Counted from the stretch's first letter, positions 1 to 11,800 are shown. The stretch is DNA of 64,000 nt from Opisthocomus hoazin (GCF_030867145.1 NC_134441.1:7070992-7134991), one strand, 5' to 3'. Notes: generated from the letters alone by a model not told the origin. Numbers and translations are program-made.

Positions 1-659
1 CCAGCCCCTTCTTGTTGTTTTTATTTTGTCCTGTGTCTGGTGGCACTGACACCTCCGTCTCGCCAAAGGCAGTGGCACCCATGCTACGCCCGGAGAGGGA
101 GCGATGTCCTGGCCAGAGCAGCACGGGCTGCGCTTTGGAGGCCGAAGAGGGCAAGGTCCTCGGCCAAGTGGGGCCGAAGCGGGGAGGGTGGTGTGTGCCC
201 GGTGGGATGGCAGGAGCTCGGTTGGAGCCTCCAGAAGAGGGCACTAAACCGGGCCCTGCCCGTGCCACCAGGTCCCTGCTCCTCGGAAAGAGCCGCTCCT
301 GGGCTCGTCACCGGTAGATGAGAAAGCGAGGGGCAACGGCGAGCACGGAAAACAAATCCTTGCTGCTTCTCCCCGCCCCGACCTGGCTTTGCGATGCCGG
401 CAGCTCGAAGGGAGCGAGGACGGCTCCGCGGTGGCCGGTGGCTCCGGTGCCCACCCTGCCGCGGCGATGTCCCAGGTCGGGTGCCATGCCCAAGGGCGCG
501 CGGGCCGGCAGTGGCAGAGCGGGAGGAGGGCTGCAGCACCCCGCTCGGGTCCCACCACCACCGCTCCCTGCAGCCGGCCCGGCGCTGGTGGCAATGGTGA
601 AAGCAGCTGTTTGCAGGAGAGGTGTTTCTCCAGGGCAGCTCTTGAGCAAAAGGACTTGT
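1..659. other. gene-free GC-rich stretch, probably PEBP4 last intron
   Basis: No exon with recognisable protein similarity and bordering splice sites was found. Short open frames occur on both strands, but they overlap one another, as expected in GC-rich DNA. Because the PEBP4 terminal exon at 4553 needs an upstream donor that is not visible here, this stretch is inferred to be intronic. Confidence 0.5.
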
Positions 660-880
660 TTCATCAGGAAAAAAAAATCCCTGCTCCTCTGAGGGTGACG
701 GAGCACTGGAACAGGCTGCCCGGGGAGGTTGTGGAGTCTCCTTCTCTGGAGATATTCAAGACCCATCTGGACAAGGTCCTGTGCAGCTGCTGTAGGTGAC
801 CCTGCTTCGGCAGGAGGGTTGGACTAGATGACCCACAGAGGTCCCTTCCAACCCCTACTATTCTGTGCTTCTGTGATTCT
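660..880 (+). mobile_element. CR1 LINE, 5'-truncated 3' end
   Basis: The stretch from about 688 matches the CR1 3' end shared by the other copies in this window: GAGGGTGACGGAG, then GGAGATATTC, then GGTTGGACTAGATGACCC and CTTCCAACCCCTACTATTCTG, ending in degenerate ATTCTGTG repeats. Homology from 660 to 688 is blurred by an A-run and is less certain. It keeps only the terminal ~200 bp, the usual dead-on-arrival CR1 form in birds. Confidence 0.9.
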
Positions 881-3800
881 CCCCGCGCGTTTCTGATCCA
901 TCCCCGCACCAGCCGGCTCTCTCGCTGGGTGACCTCAGGCGCACACCTCTCTCGGACCTTCGGTTTCTCCGCTGGAGTCTGATTCACTCCACTTTCCGGC
1001 TGTGCTGCAGGTTTGCAACTAAATTGTCCCTGGGCACCAGCTCTGTCCCAGCGTGGGACCGAAGGTGGAGACCCTCGGGGTGTCCCCGCGGCTGTACGGG
1101 CGCCGTCAGGCAGCGCGCAGCCCTTCCTCCCCGCTCGCCCGCTTCCCTCCCGGGCCAGGAGGGTTAGAAGCCGCGTCTGCGCTCTGCTGAGATGCGAGAT
1201 AACAGCTTGTGGTCTGCAAAATGTCAGAGCCGCCCGTCGCATCCCGAGGCGTCGGCACTCGCTGCGAGCTCTCGGTCCGGCGGTCGGGGAAACTCCCTCG
1301 GCCGGGGGAATTCAGGCAGCGTCCGGTGAGCCCTGGCCGTGGAGGGGAGGCACGGCGACACCGGGGACCTTTCTGCCCATCTACAGCCCACAGGAGGATG
1401 GAGACTGTTTGTTTTCCACCTCCTTCCCTTCCTTTGTGGGGGAACTTTAATTAGCACAAGATCTCGAGGTTTAATTGCACCTGCCGGGCGCTGCGGTATC
1501 TCCCTCGGCTTCCAGCCTGCCGTGCCCCAGTGCCAGCTGCCCACCAGCTCCGGCGAGCGCGGGGAGATGCTCCCCAGCATCCCCAAACCTCCTCCTGCCC
1601 CGGAGAGACATTTCGCAACTGGGAGTGGACTTTTGCCTCCCAGAAATGTTGCCTCCGGGAAGCAGCGAGTCCTCTGGGGACGGAGGGCCAGGGATGAGCC
1701 CGGCCAGCCCTCCCCACGGCTCCATCCCTCCCCAGCTTCGCATCGGGGCCGCAGCATTGACTCATGAGCCGACCTCGTGCGTCTCCGATCCACCCAGCCG
1801 GAAAATCGGGTCGGACCGGGCCCCGGCGGGGAGGGAAAGGCTGCGGCTGGGACGGGAAGCAGCGAAGGGCTGCGGGGAGCACGCGGTCCCGGCCAAAGTC
1901 CCCGGGTGTCGGTTAATGGTGACCAACGCAGCCGGCAGCTTCCCGCCTACCTCCGCCGGGACATCATTAATCTTGGCAGAAAAGCATCAGGGCTCCTATC
2001 AGGGAGAACGGCCCCGCTGATGAGGCTGATAAATTACAACCGGCAACGTGCCCCCGGCACTGCGGGGCTGGGGGGAGGCGAGGACCGGTCGTTTGGGGGG
2101 GGCAGAGTGCTGGGAAACAGCCCCGTGCACCCACCGGCTGCGGGGCTGGAGGGTCCCTGAGCTCCCCGAGCCCAGCAGCTGCCTTGTGCCTCAGTTTCCC
2201 CATCTGGTGCGCAGGGATCGGGTGTCATCGTGCACATGTGGGTGTCTTCGGGCTCTCCTCTTCCTCCGGCGAGCGCTCAGGCAAGGGCCAGGCGCAATGA
2301 TATAATCCTCCGGGAAACGAGCTTGAAAACGGACCAAGCCGCAGATGAAACGCCGTATTGTTTCGGCATCGAGAGGGGACAGCAGCACCGTGACCTCGGC
2401 TCCCCAGCTTCCCTCCCGGCTCCGTGGTCCCGGTGACTCAGCCCGCGGCGCTGGGAGCCGGCCAGTGCGATGGCGTGATTCGGGATGGTGTGCGGAGGGA
2501 TGTCACCCTGGGTGCAGGCGGTCACGCCGGGATGGGGATGCACACAAGGGGTTGGATTTGGGGCGGGAGGTGGGGACCCCCAGTTCCAGTGCATCACCCC
2601 CTTTGCCAGGGGGTTTCCCCGCTGCCGGTCCCGGCTCCCCCCGAGGGACGGGCAGCACCGGTGCGATGGCAGGTAGGAAAGTAGGTCAGGAAAAACCCCG
2701 GCCCTACGCACGGCAGCGAGAGCCTGGGCCGGCTCCTGCAGCCCTGCAGCAGCTCTGCCTGCTCCCAGCTCCTTTCATCCGCCCCTCTCCAGAGGCTTCA
2801 CCAACATCAATGCCAGCTCCCTGCACCCCCGGGAGCCGGGGGGCTGCTGCATCTCCCTCTCTCCCAGGTCCCATGGGGCACCGGCCGCTCTCCCCAAGGC
2901 TTTCTGATGGCTTTGAAACCCGGCGGATGAAAGGCACCCGCCGAAGGGCTGGGGTGCCATGGGACCATCCCCCCCTGAGACCCCTTCCCCCAGCACCACG
3001 CTCGCCGGGACCCCTAGAGCTGGAGGGGGAGGGTGGAGACCCCAAAGCGAGCAGCTGTCCCTCCCTGCCAGGGGTGTTATTAGGGGATGGAGGTGTTTGT
3101 GGCACGCACCGGGGCCCGATGGCCATGCAGAGCACGCCGGGGCTGGCAGCCATTGCCTGGCTTGGCAGCGGTGCTGGCAAACCCTAAGACCCTCAGGCTC
3201 CTGTGTTGGGGGGCATCTCCCCCCTCGTGATGAACCAGAGCAGCTTGCAGTGACTCCTGGGCAGCACAGCGGGACCATCCCTACCCTCGGCTTCCTTCTA
3301 GTCCTCAGGGGTGGCGGTGACAATGTGGGGACACCCAGGCCCCCCCGGGTGATGCGTTTCCACATCTCCTCCCAGCCAGGGTGGGGGGGTCCAGCCCCAG
3401 CATCCTGGGACCTTCCCAAGCACCGGAGCATCCCCCCGGCCGTGGCCAGGGTGCAGTGCCGGCACCGGGAGAATCTGCAGAGCTTGTCGGGGGGCTTTTC
3501 GGCCATGGGCTGACCCAGACCCCGAGGCGGGGGGCAGGCGGGGGGGACCTGTGCTTCGCCGGCCCCCCGAGCCATCGCCGCCCCGCGCGGGTGATGCAGC
3601 AGCTCGGGTTTTGCTCAGCACTTTTGCAAGAGCAAAGAGGACGGTTTGCTCCAGCCGGGGCCGAGATGCGAAGGCAGATAGGGGCTGCCAGTCTGCAGCG
3701 TGACATTAAAAAGCCGCGCCAGGAAGAGGAGAGGAGCGGAGGACGGGTTTCAGATAAACAACGGGCCCCTTTCCTCCTCTGCGATACCACGGCCGTGTCC

Positions 3801-4552
3801 CACCCCACATCCCGCCGAGCAGGGACGGAGGTGGCAGCGTGAGCTGCTCGGGTCCCTGCATCCCGGGGAAAGCCCCTCGGCCGGGAGGAGGAGGAGGAGG
3901 AGGATGCTCCACCAGCCGCCAGCCAGGGCGACGTTCAACACGCTTTGGGGATTTCTGGCCCGTGGGGCCGGGCGCAAGGGAATCCCTCCCGCTCCCCGTC
4001 CCGGAGAGGGTTTCCCTGCCACCTCCAGCGTGGGAAAAACTGAGGCCAGCTCCAGGCAGGAGCTGCCCCCAGAGCTCCAGCATCCTCGGGTCAGGGCAGG
4101 CAGCAGAGGAGGGGGGCTCAGGGGTGAAGACCCCCGCCTCGGCTCCAACGATTCGTGGAGGAGCAGCAGTGCGTGAAGATGTGCAACGCGAGCGAGGGGG
4201 CCGGGGGATCTCCTGCCGTCTCCCCCACGTGCTGCCGGGGGATTTCCAGGCACCCCGAGGTGGGCTCGGAGGAAGCCGTGGGAAGGTCTGCTTCAAAGGT
4301 CGGCAGGGACGCGGGGGGGGCATGAGAGGAGCCAAAGCCATTTTCCCCCTCTGAGGACGCTCAGGGCTGGGGTCCCCACGGCCCCCTGCCCTCTGGCCCC
4401 GTGGGCAGAGCCCGGTGCCCCCCCGCCTGCCGCTGCGCGCAGGATGTGGTCTGCAGCCGGCGCATGGCATGAAGTGCGCAGCCCCAGCCCGGATCCAGCC
4501 CCGGAGCATCCCCCCCCCCAGCCCCGCTCACCCCCTCTCCCTCTCCCCCCAG
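881..4552. other. gene-free stretch, probably PEBP4 last intron
   Basis: GC-rich sequence with many overlapping chance ORFs and no supported exon. Two islands stand out by lower GC: 1950-2050, with ATCATTAATC and CTGATAAATTAC, and 2280-2365. A short (GGA)n run lies at 3881-3905. I looked for the upstream PEBP4 exons by the expected protein motifs and did not find them. Confidence 0.5.
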
Positions 4553-4644
4553 GTGCCTGGGCGATGGAGAGCTTCGTGGAGCAGTTTCGACTCGGCTCCC
4601 CGGTGGCCTCGACCCAGTTCCTCACCAAATACTACGAGGATTAG
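4553..4644 (+). CDS. PEBP4: PEBP4 terminal coding exon (partial gene)
   Basis: Last coding exon of phosphatidylethanolamine-binding protein 4, a secreted or lysosomal member of the PEBP/RKIP family. A pyrimidine-rich acceptor ending in CAG precedes 4553. The exon enters with two bases of a split codon, then reads A-W-A-M-E-S-F-V-E-Q-F-R-L-G and goes on through an A-S-T-Q-F motif to K-Y-Y-E-D and TAG at 4642. The hydrophobic helix followed by ASTQF matches what I know of the PEBP4 C-terminus, where the human protein carries a further basic tail of roughly 20-30 residues; this product stops shortly after the motif. The position upstream of EGR3 in the same orientation agrees with the human order. 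The other exons are outside the window. Identity rests on one short exon plus synteny. Confidence 0.85.
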
Positions 4645-5020
4645 CACCCGCCGTGGTACCCATCCCCTGCGCAGCTGCACCCCCGTCCTCGCACCGCAGA
4701 CCCACCTCCACCTGGACCTGGAGGAGACCCCAGGACCCACCGAGGATGCACCCACCCTTCCACCAGCCCAGATTCACGGCAGAAACCCCAGCCCCTCCAC
4801 CTCCACAACCTGGGGTAGGGGGTTCTCTGTCCCTCTGAGTGTGACGTCCCCAGCAGTGTCCCGGCTCGCCCTGGGTGCCCGGGGAAGGATGGCATCACCC
4901 TCTCCAGCTCCCCTCACCCTGTTTCTGCCCTGACCCCCAGCATGTCCCGCCTGCCCCTCGGGGGTCTTCGAGCCTCTATGCCTGCAGCTTTCAGAATAAA
5001 ACACGGATGGAGCGCGCGGG
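4645..5020 (+). other. PEBP4: PEBP4 3'UTR
   Basis: It runs from the PEBP4 stop to shortly after the AATAAA hexamer at 4995-5000. A GT-rich stretch (GCTGCGTGGGCTCC) follows at about 5021 and could be the downstream cleavage element. The 3' end is an estimate from signal spacing. Confidence 0.6.
4995..5000 (+). terminator. PEBP4: AATAAA polyadenylation signal of PEBP4
   Basis: A canonical AATAAA hexamer lies 351 bases after the PEBP4 stop codon, with GT-rich sequence 20-30 bases further on. It is the first canonical hexamer after the stop. Confidence 0.75.
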
Positions 5021-5340
5021 GCTGCGTGGGCTCCTTGCTGGCAGCGAGCGCGGGGCGATGCTGGGGCAGCACCGGGCAGATCTGGTGGCTTTGGGGTCAG
5101 CACCGGCTGCATGGGACGGAGCAGACCCCTGCAGCTGGGGTGGGGGGGTGCCAGCAAGACCCCTGTGCGATGCCGGGCATGGCCCAATGTCACCAAGGGG
5201 CTCTGGCGCGGGAGCAGGAGCGGGGGTCCGGCCGGGGGGTCCCTCGGCAGCACGGCGGCAGCGTGGGAACCGGGCACTGCCCCGGCCTGACTCCGGCTCT
5301 GCCCTGCCTTTGCCCTCGCTCGCTGCCTCAGCCCGCTTCT

Positions 5341-5460
5341 CTTGGAAAGCAAAACCGAAATTAAAGCCATAAATCAGCAGAGCTCTGCCTACTGGCCACT
5401 CAGCCAGACCTCCCCTTTAATTAGCTCTTTAATTAGGCTTTCATCTAAGACTCGGTTTTC
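5341..5460. promoter_or_regulatory. candidate homeodomain-type regulatory element
   Basis: An AT-rich island in GC-rich surroundings holds two identical TTTAATTAG sites at 5416-5424 and 5428-5436, 12 bp apart, the spacing expected for paired homeodomain binding. Conservation could not be tested, so its role as an enhancer is inference from composition and motif pairing. Confidence 0.3.
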
Positions 5461-6164
5461 TCCGAGGCTGGGATTCACCCGCCCGCGAGTGCTCCTTGCA
5501 GCGGGTCCTCGGTGGCTCTGCTGTGACAGAGCTGGTTTCATCCCACCGATGGCTGGGGCTGCGCCCAGGAGCACCAAACCGTGGAGAGCGAGACCCCGGG
5601 GGACGCTTTGCAGGCAGGGGAAACTGAGGCATGAGGGAAAGACTTGCTCAAAGCCCTGCAGGGAGATCTAGCAGCGTTCAGAGGGGATGGCGATGCTCCT
5701 GCTGCTGCATCCCACCCCTGCATCGGTCCCTGGGTCTGTCCCCAACCTGCTCCCAGTGCAAGAGAGAAAACAGGTCTGTGCCGTCCCCTTCCCGCTCCCT
5801 GCGCCCGGCTCGCCGCCCTCCCCGGCTCCTCTGCAGCGAGAGCGGCTTTCACTCCGTGCCGGGGGGATGTTCAGCACGGCTGGGACTTTCCCCCCGGCAG
5901 GAAAGGGCTGTTTACCTCGCAGGGGCTGAATCACGCGGGCTGCACGCAGCCGCGTCGTCGCCCGGGTCCCGCCAAGCGCTGCCGGCCTGGCGTCCCCCGC
6001 CGGGAAGGGTCGGGGCGACCGGCTGCAAGGTGCGAAGGAGGAGGCGGGAGCCGGGGGTCGCGGCTCGCCCCGGGCACGCGCCGCTGGGTGAAGCTGCAGG
6101 ACGTGGTGAGGAGCAGAGCAACAAAAAAAGGAAGCCGGGTAACACGCCACAACCCAGGGAAAAA

Positions 6165-6480
6165 AATACAAAACACGCTGCCCGGCTTGCCATCGGCGCT
6201 AAAATTAGCGGCGGAGGAAATGACACTTAGAGATGTCATGGAAGTCTGCTAAAGTTGGACTTCTCCTTCTCTTTTGCTATACTTACCCTCTGCTGAGGGT
6301 GTAATTGGCCCGTTAGGTTAATGCGGAGGGACCGGTGTAAATGAAAGGTCACGCTTTGTTGACATCCTGCAGTCAAACTATAGTCATCCTTTCCTCCCTG
6401 CCTCTAATTCCTTGTGGCTGCTGTGTTTATTTTTGAGGGAACGGGAGAGAAAAGGCGATCGGATGTTTATCCTTCTAGGA
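6165..6480. promoter_or_regulatory. candidate conserved non-coding element
   Basis: About 300 bp of balanced base composition, free of low-complexity sequence, with motifs of developmental enhancers: AAAATTAGCGG, GTAATTGGCCC, AAAGGTCACG (nuclear-receptor half site) and TTGTGGCTGC. It ends just before the GATGGR minisatellite. It has no coding features. The call is inference from sequence texture only. Confidence 0.3.
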
Positions 6481-6607
6481 AATTATCACCATCGTTCTTG
6501 GTTTTAATTTGAGCTGGAGATGAGAGGAGCCAGACGCACGCTGCGTCTCCCGGCTCTGAGCCAGGCGGGCTCTCGCAGGGCACCGTGAGCCCAGGCTGAG
6601 CCCTCTC

Positions 6608-7232
6608 CTCTGTGTGTTGCTGACGGGGATGGGGATGAGGATGGGGATGAGGATGGGGATGAGGGTGGGGATGGGGATGAGGATGGGGATGGGGATGGAA
6701 TGGGGACGAGGATGGAGATGGAGATGGAAATGGAGATGGAGATGTGGATGGAGATGGGGATGGGGATGAGATGGAGATGGAGATGGAGAGGGAGAGGGAG
6801 ATGGAGATGGAGATGAGGATGCGATGGGTGTGGAGATGGATGGGGATCAGATGGAGATGGGGATGGAGATGGAGATGGAGATGGAGATGGAGATGGGGAT
6901 GGGGATGGGGATGGGATGAGGATAGGGATGCGATGGGTGTGGAGATGGATGGGGATCGGATGGAGATTGGGATGGGGATGGAGATGGAGATGGAGATGGG
7001 GATGGGGATGGGATGGGGATAGGGATGCGATGGGTGTGGAGATGGATGGGGATCGGATGGAGATGGGGATGGTGGTGGGGATGGGAATGGAGATGGAGGT
7101 GGAGATGGGGATAGGGATGTGATGGCTGTGGTGATGGATGGGGATGGAGATGGGGATAGGGATGGACATAGGCATAGGATGGCGATGGAGATGGATGGGG
7201 ATGGGGATGGGGACAGGCATGGGGATGGTCCA
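6608..7232. repeat. (GATGGR)n hexamer minisatellite with ~100-bp higher-order unit
   Basis: Some 620 bp are built of GATGGG and GATGGA hexamers. A longer phrase GCGATGGGTG followed by TGGAGATGGATGG recurs at 6821, 6930 and 7027, with a degraded copy near 7119, giving a higher-order period of about 92-109 bp. On the minus strand it reads as Ser-Pro or His-Pro repeats in long open frames, a by-product of the repeat and not a gene. Confidence 0.95.
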
Positions 7233-8373
7233 GAGCAGGACTCCACGTGGGTGGCTGCAGCAGGTGCTGCGGTGGGACAAGTCCCTGCCGGGACACAGGC
7301 CGAGGCACCGCTGGCCTTGCACCGGGCACCAGGCGCAGGCGGGGCTGCGAACGCACGGCACGGCAAAAGCCCCGGCTGACCCGCAGCCACAAACTCTCAC
7401 TTGGATGCACGCAAGGCCTGCACGGCATGGAAAATATTAATTGTGGCTTTTTGGTTTGTTTTTTAATAATTTAGAAAGAAAGCAGAAAAAAACAAGGAGG
7501 AAGCCGTGTACAGTCACTTTGCGCTGGTCCCACCCCCTTTATCTCTCCTTCCATTCGCTCACCATCGGTGCGAGAGAGAGAGAAAAGAGAAGCTGAGTCT
7601 CTCGCTGCCTAAATGTAGAAAGTTTTGCTTCTAAATCAGTTTGTGATGGAAAGGAAATACGTCACGTCCCTGGGGAAGTGGCTGGCTTTCAGCGGCCACA
7701 ACCCCAGCGCCGAGTGCTGCAATGGAACAGCCCGGCACTGAAATAGCTCCGCGCTCTGTTATTGTCACCCATTTAATTTTTTTTTTTTCTCTCTGTCTAC
7801 GTGTGTCATTTTTAGCATCCAGAGGAAGTTTTATTTGTATTTGTCAGCTCGACTTTCCACTGTCGTGGCTTTTTTATTTTTTTCGTTTGAAGGTCCAGGA
7901 AGGGGGCAGGAGAAAATAGAGCGGGGCGAGTTCAGGTGCGGTGGGCTCGATGGGGTGGAACGTGGGACCCGCGGCACCGCCGGCCTCTCCACCTGCATCT
8001 GCCGGGCATCCCGGCGCACGGGCACCAGCCGTGGAGAGCCCAGGGGAGCTGAAACGCCGCGGGCCCACGGGAGCACACGCTCCTGGGGCTGCGGCAGCGA
8101 GCCGAGCCCCGGGCATGGCTGCGGGATGGAGCCAGCTCCCCTTTCCTCTCACCAGGATGGGGTTGGTTGCTTTCCAGACCCTTCCCAGACCAAACCCACC
8201 CCCTTGATGGGATAGAGAAGGAAGAGGAAGACTCGGGGGTTAAAAAAGTAATAGTGAGCTTGTGAAAATTGAGTGCTCCTGGTGAGCAACGGCAGCTCCC
8301 AGCAGCACATGGGGGGTGTTTCTTTCCAAAACTGGGCTGGAGGCCAGAGGAAGCCTGCACTGAATGTGCTCCC

Positions 8374-8445
8374 TAAGTCAACAGGGTAATAATTACCTAT
8401 TTTCAATGATTATTGAAATAATTACTCTAATGAGAAAAAGTCTCA
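8374..8445. promoter_or_regulatory. AT-rich element with two perfect dyads
   Basis: It contains GGTAAT-A-ATTACC (8385-8397) and TTCAAT-GATT-ATTGAA (8402-8417), two perfect inverted repeats with their centres about 19 bp apart, followed by ATAATTACTCTAATGAG. ATTA/TAAT cores dominate, so homeodomain or POU factors are the likely readers. The function is inferred. Confidence 0.35.
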
Positions 8446-8689
8446 GCCCCTGGCTCAAGGGGAGGCAGCCCTGGGTCCCATCCCCTCATGGAGAGCAGGA
8501 GGCATCTCCTCCCCAGTGGGACCACGCCGGGAAAATGCAGATTTCGGGGCAGGGGATATTAAGGTGCAGGGAATGGGGGCCACCCCTTGCACCCCTCGGC
8601 CTCGGTGGCACGTGGGGACGATGCGGGGACAACCCAGGTGGCCAGGACCAAAGCAACACCAGGCAGCAGCTCCCCCTCGCACAGGTACT

Positions 8690-8840
8690 TGCACAAGCAG
8701 GGATTAGCAGGATCAGCTGATGATGATCTAAGCGCATAACTATATCAACCTGTGAATTAATTAATGATATCTCACACTCCATAATGGCTCTATCTGCAGA
8801 TCTTATGCACTCCTCAAGCATTCAGTGAATTAAGCCTTGC
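8690..8840. promoter_or_regulatory. candidate conserved non-coding element
   Basis: An AT-rich island with AATTAATTAATG, ATAACTATATC and CCATAATGG (an SRF-like core lacking full CArG form) between GC-rich flanks. No ORF or repeat explains it. The enhancer role is inference. Confidence 0.25.
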
Positions 8841-11800
8841 TGCACCCCCTCGGGAAATAGGTCAAGATTGTTAATCCCCATGTGCCGGTGGGGACGCAGT
8901 GGCACGACGCGAGGATAAACAACACTGCCCGTTTTGGGTGCCAACACAGGAGATTTTCCAGGCAAGCTGAGCACTGACATCCCCACAGCACCGTGAAGGG
9001 ATCGGCTGCGGGATGGGTGGTGGGTACCACTGGTGGGATGCCGCGATGCCCAGCGCTGAGCTCCCCACCATCAGCCTTGTGATGAAGCCCCCAGCCTGGG
9101 GGTCCCCCATGTGCCACGATGCGGGACCGGGGCTGGTGCTGGCAGTGGGTGCACGCACTGGGAACCGGCTGCTTGGCTTCGCCGGCGGCCATGAGGCGCC
9201 GGATGCGGCGGCTGCTCCCTTGCTGCTCGGGAAGCCGTGACCCGGCAGCCGGGCGGGCCCTGGGAGAGGCAGCCTGGGCCACGGCAGGAATTTAGGGCTC
9301 CTGAAGTAATAGGGGAAGGCGGGCGAGGCGAGGACGGGGCCACATCCCCACCTCTGCGCGCCGCGCCACAACCCAGAGAGGGGCCAGCGGGCAGCAAGGA
9401 GCGCGCAGGCTGGTCCTGGCGTGATGGTTTCATTAATTAGCAATAATACCGAGCCTCCAAAACACCGTATACTGTCAGGGGAGCTTTGCGGGGCTGGCTG
9501 GAGGAGCCCAGTCCCCTTTGCTGCCCCGTCAGAGCTTGCTCGGTTCGGGGGTCCCAGCCCCCCATCCTGCTCGCTGGGGCTGGCAGGGCTCTGGCCAGAC
9601 CCCGGGATGCGAACGCTGGCTGTTATTGCAGGCAAGCGGCTGCGCCCGCGTGAGACGCTGCCCTGGGTGCCCAGACCTCCCGCCAAGGGATGCTCGGCAG
9701 AGAGAAACCGTGCTGGGGTTTTGTTTCCTCCTCCAGCTCGCTCTCCGAGTTGCTTTGGGCTGGGTTTGTCTGCGTGGAGCAGCGGGAAGCTCGCAGCCTC
9801 ACCCGCTTCGCCGGGAGCGCGAGCACCTTCTGATGTGGTTTGCCCCAAACGCTCTTCGGTGGGGAGAAAACAAAAAAAAAAAAGGGTTATTGGTACAGTG
9901 GTCCTGGCCCCCCAAGCTTTGCTCCTGCCCGAAAGCAGCCGCCATCCCGGGTTCGTCGCTGGTGCTGCCCGGTTTGCGCCCGGCTCGCTGCGGGGCGAGG
10001 CAGACGCCGCGCGGGGTTTGCATCCGGAGGCGCGGTGGAAGGTGCTGGGTGGCTGCGCGGCTCTGCCAGCCTCCCCTGCCTGCACCACGGGCAGAGGACG
10101 GTCTCAGCCCGCAGCCCCCGGCCGGCTTGTCCTCACTTGTCGGGAGCGACCTGCTTCCCATCCCCTCCTGGCAGCCGGGCCGGTCCTCAGCCAACCTCGT
10201 ATTTCCTCATTGCTAGGAAATGGCGAATTCCCCCCGGGCCGGTTTCAGTGGATGCGCAGATCCCTCGCCTTTGGCCTCGCAGCAGTTTCTCCTTCGCTGC
10301 TTAAAGTGAAGCCCCGCAGCCCTCGGCGGCAGCGCTTTCCCAAGCTGCTCAGCCTTCGCCCTTGGCCAGCCGGCGGGACATCCCTCCCCTCGCTCGGCGT
10401 CCCGGGACGGATCCCCCAGCCCTCCCCAGCCCTGGCTTCGCCCCCTGCTCCGGCTCCCCAGCCTCCGCGCTGCGTTCACGCCAGGCTGAGCCCCTTCCCC
10501 GGCACCGCCATCGGACGCGGCGGATTCGGGGAGCCTCTGCCGCGCTTCGGGGCTGGCCGTGCCACGAGCTCCTCTCCCGTCACGTCTCCGGGGTTGTGTG
10601 TCATGGCACGGTTCTCAGAGCTGAAACGCAAGCATCCATTTCCTCTTCTGTTTCTTGGTTTCAGGTTAAAAAAAGCCTTCGTAGTATCTCTCTGCAAGCC
10701 CCCGCAGCGTTGCCCGGTCACTCCGGGGTTGGTGGCAGCAGCCATGATGCCGAGGTTGGTGCTTGTCCCATCACATCAGCGCTGGCTTTGCAGCCCGGTC
10801 TCTGCCAGCTCCATGCCTGGTGTCTGCTAGTGATCCTCTGGCTGGAAACCCCACCGTTCCCAGCGGTGCTGCTCCCTCGGGATCGCTTTTCGCTCTGGAC
10901 CTATTTAGTTTTCCTGCTAATCACTCTGTCTCCTTATCTCCGGGTCACCCTGCGCCAGCCGCCACCGCTATTGTTCCCCTGCTGCGGGCTGGATAATAAC
11001 AGGAAAGACCTTCGGGCTTGCAAACTGACACCCATCTCGGACTGGGACGACCCGGAGGTTCCTGGCTCCCCTCGCCGCCGCGAGCCGGAGTCAGCCATCG
11101 ACCCCAGGCCCTGTGAGCAGCAGCAAATCGTGGGATGCTCTTCGGGGTGGCACAGCGCAGCCGGCACATCCTCGCTGCCGCAGCGCCAGGGGGATGCGGG
11201 GACGGGGCCGGCAGCGGTGTGGGCATCGGGGGGGTGCAGGCAGAGCCCCTCCCCCCCCCCAGCACCCTCCGCACCCAGCGCTGCTGCGGGTGCTTCCCTG
11301 GTCTCCAGCCGGTTCCCAGTGCTGCCACCTTCAGGGACCGACCCCGGCCACCCAGCACCCACCTCCCTTCGCAGGGTGCCCAGGGCTACCCCAGGCTCGG
11401 CAGGGTGGGCTCGCAGCTCCCCCCCGCCCCAGAGAGCATCCCCCCTCCCTGAGCTTCCCACGCTGCCGCAGCGCCGGGCGAGGGAAGGCTGGCATCTCTC
11501 TCTTGCCACGGGGGAAACTGAGGCAGGAAAGGGCCCCCCGCAGCCACCCACTATCCCCCTGCAGTGCCCCGCTGACTGTCTGCCCCCCCCCCCCACCCAG
11601 CCACCCTGGGGTCCGACACATGGGGACCGACCCAGCAAAGCAGGCAGCGACGCCTCGGGGCAGCGAGTCCTGCCTTCGCCCCCCGAAAGGGGAGGGAGAC
11701 GTCCGTCTGCTTTGCCATGCGTGTTTCGGTTCCTGAAGGCTTCCGGAGGAGGAGGGTGTGTAGTTTTCACAGGCAAAGCAGGAAAACCTAGGTGAGGCAG

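Larger units (their letters stand above)
5021..6607. other. PEBP4-EGR3 intergenic, proximal part
   Basis: No gene recognised. It is mostly GC-rich, with two AT-rich islands listed separately (5341-5460 and 6165-6480). All open frames overlap others and lack splice or protein support. Confidence 0.5.

Noticed and set aside
6467-7390. Long minus-strand frames of Ser-Pro/His-Pro repeats
   Set aside because: Direct translation of the GATGGR minisatellite; all frames are open for the same reason.
9421-10830. 469-codon plus-strand frame
   Set aside because: Low-stop frame in GC-rich DNA with several competing frames on both strands. No domain, no splice structure and no promoter or poly(A) pairing.
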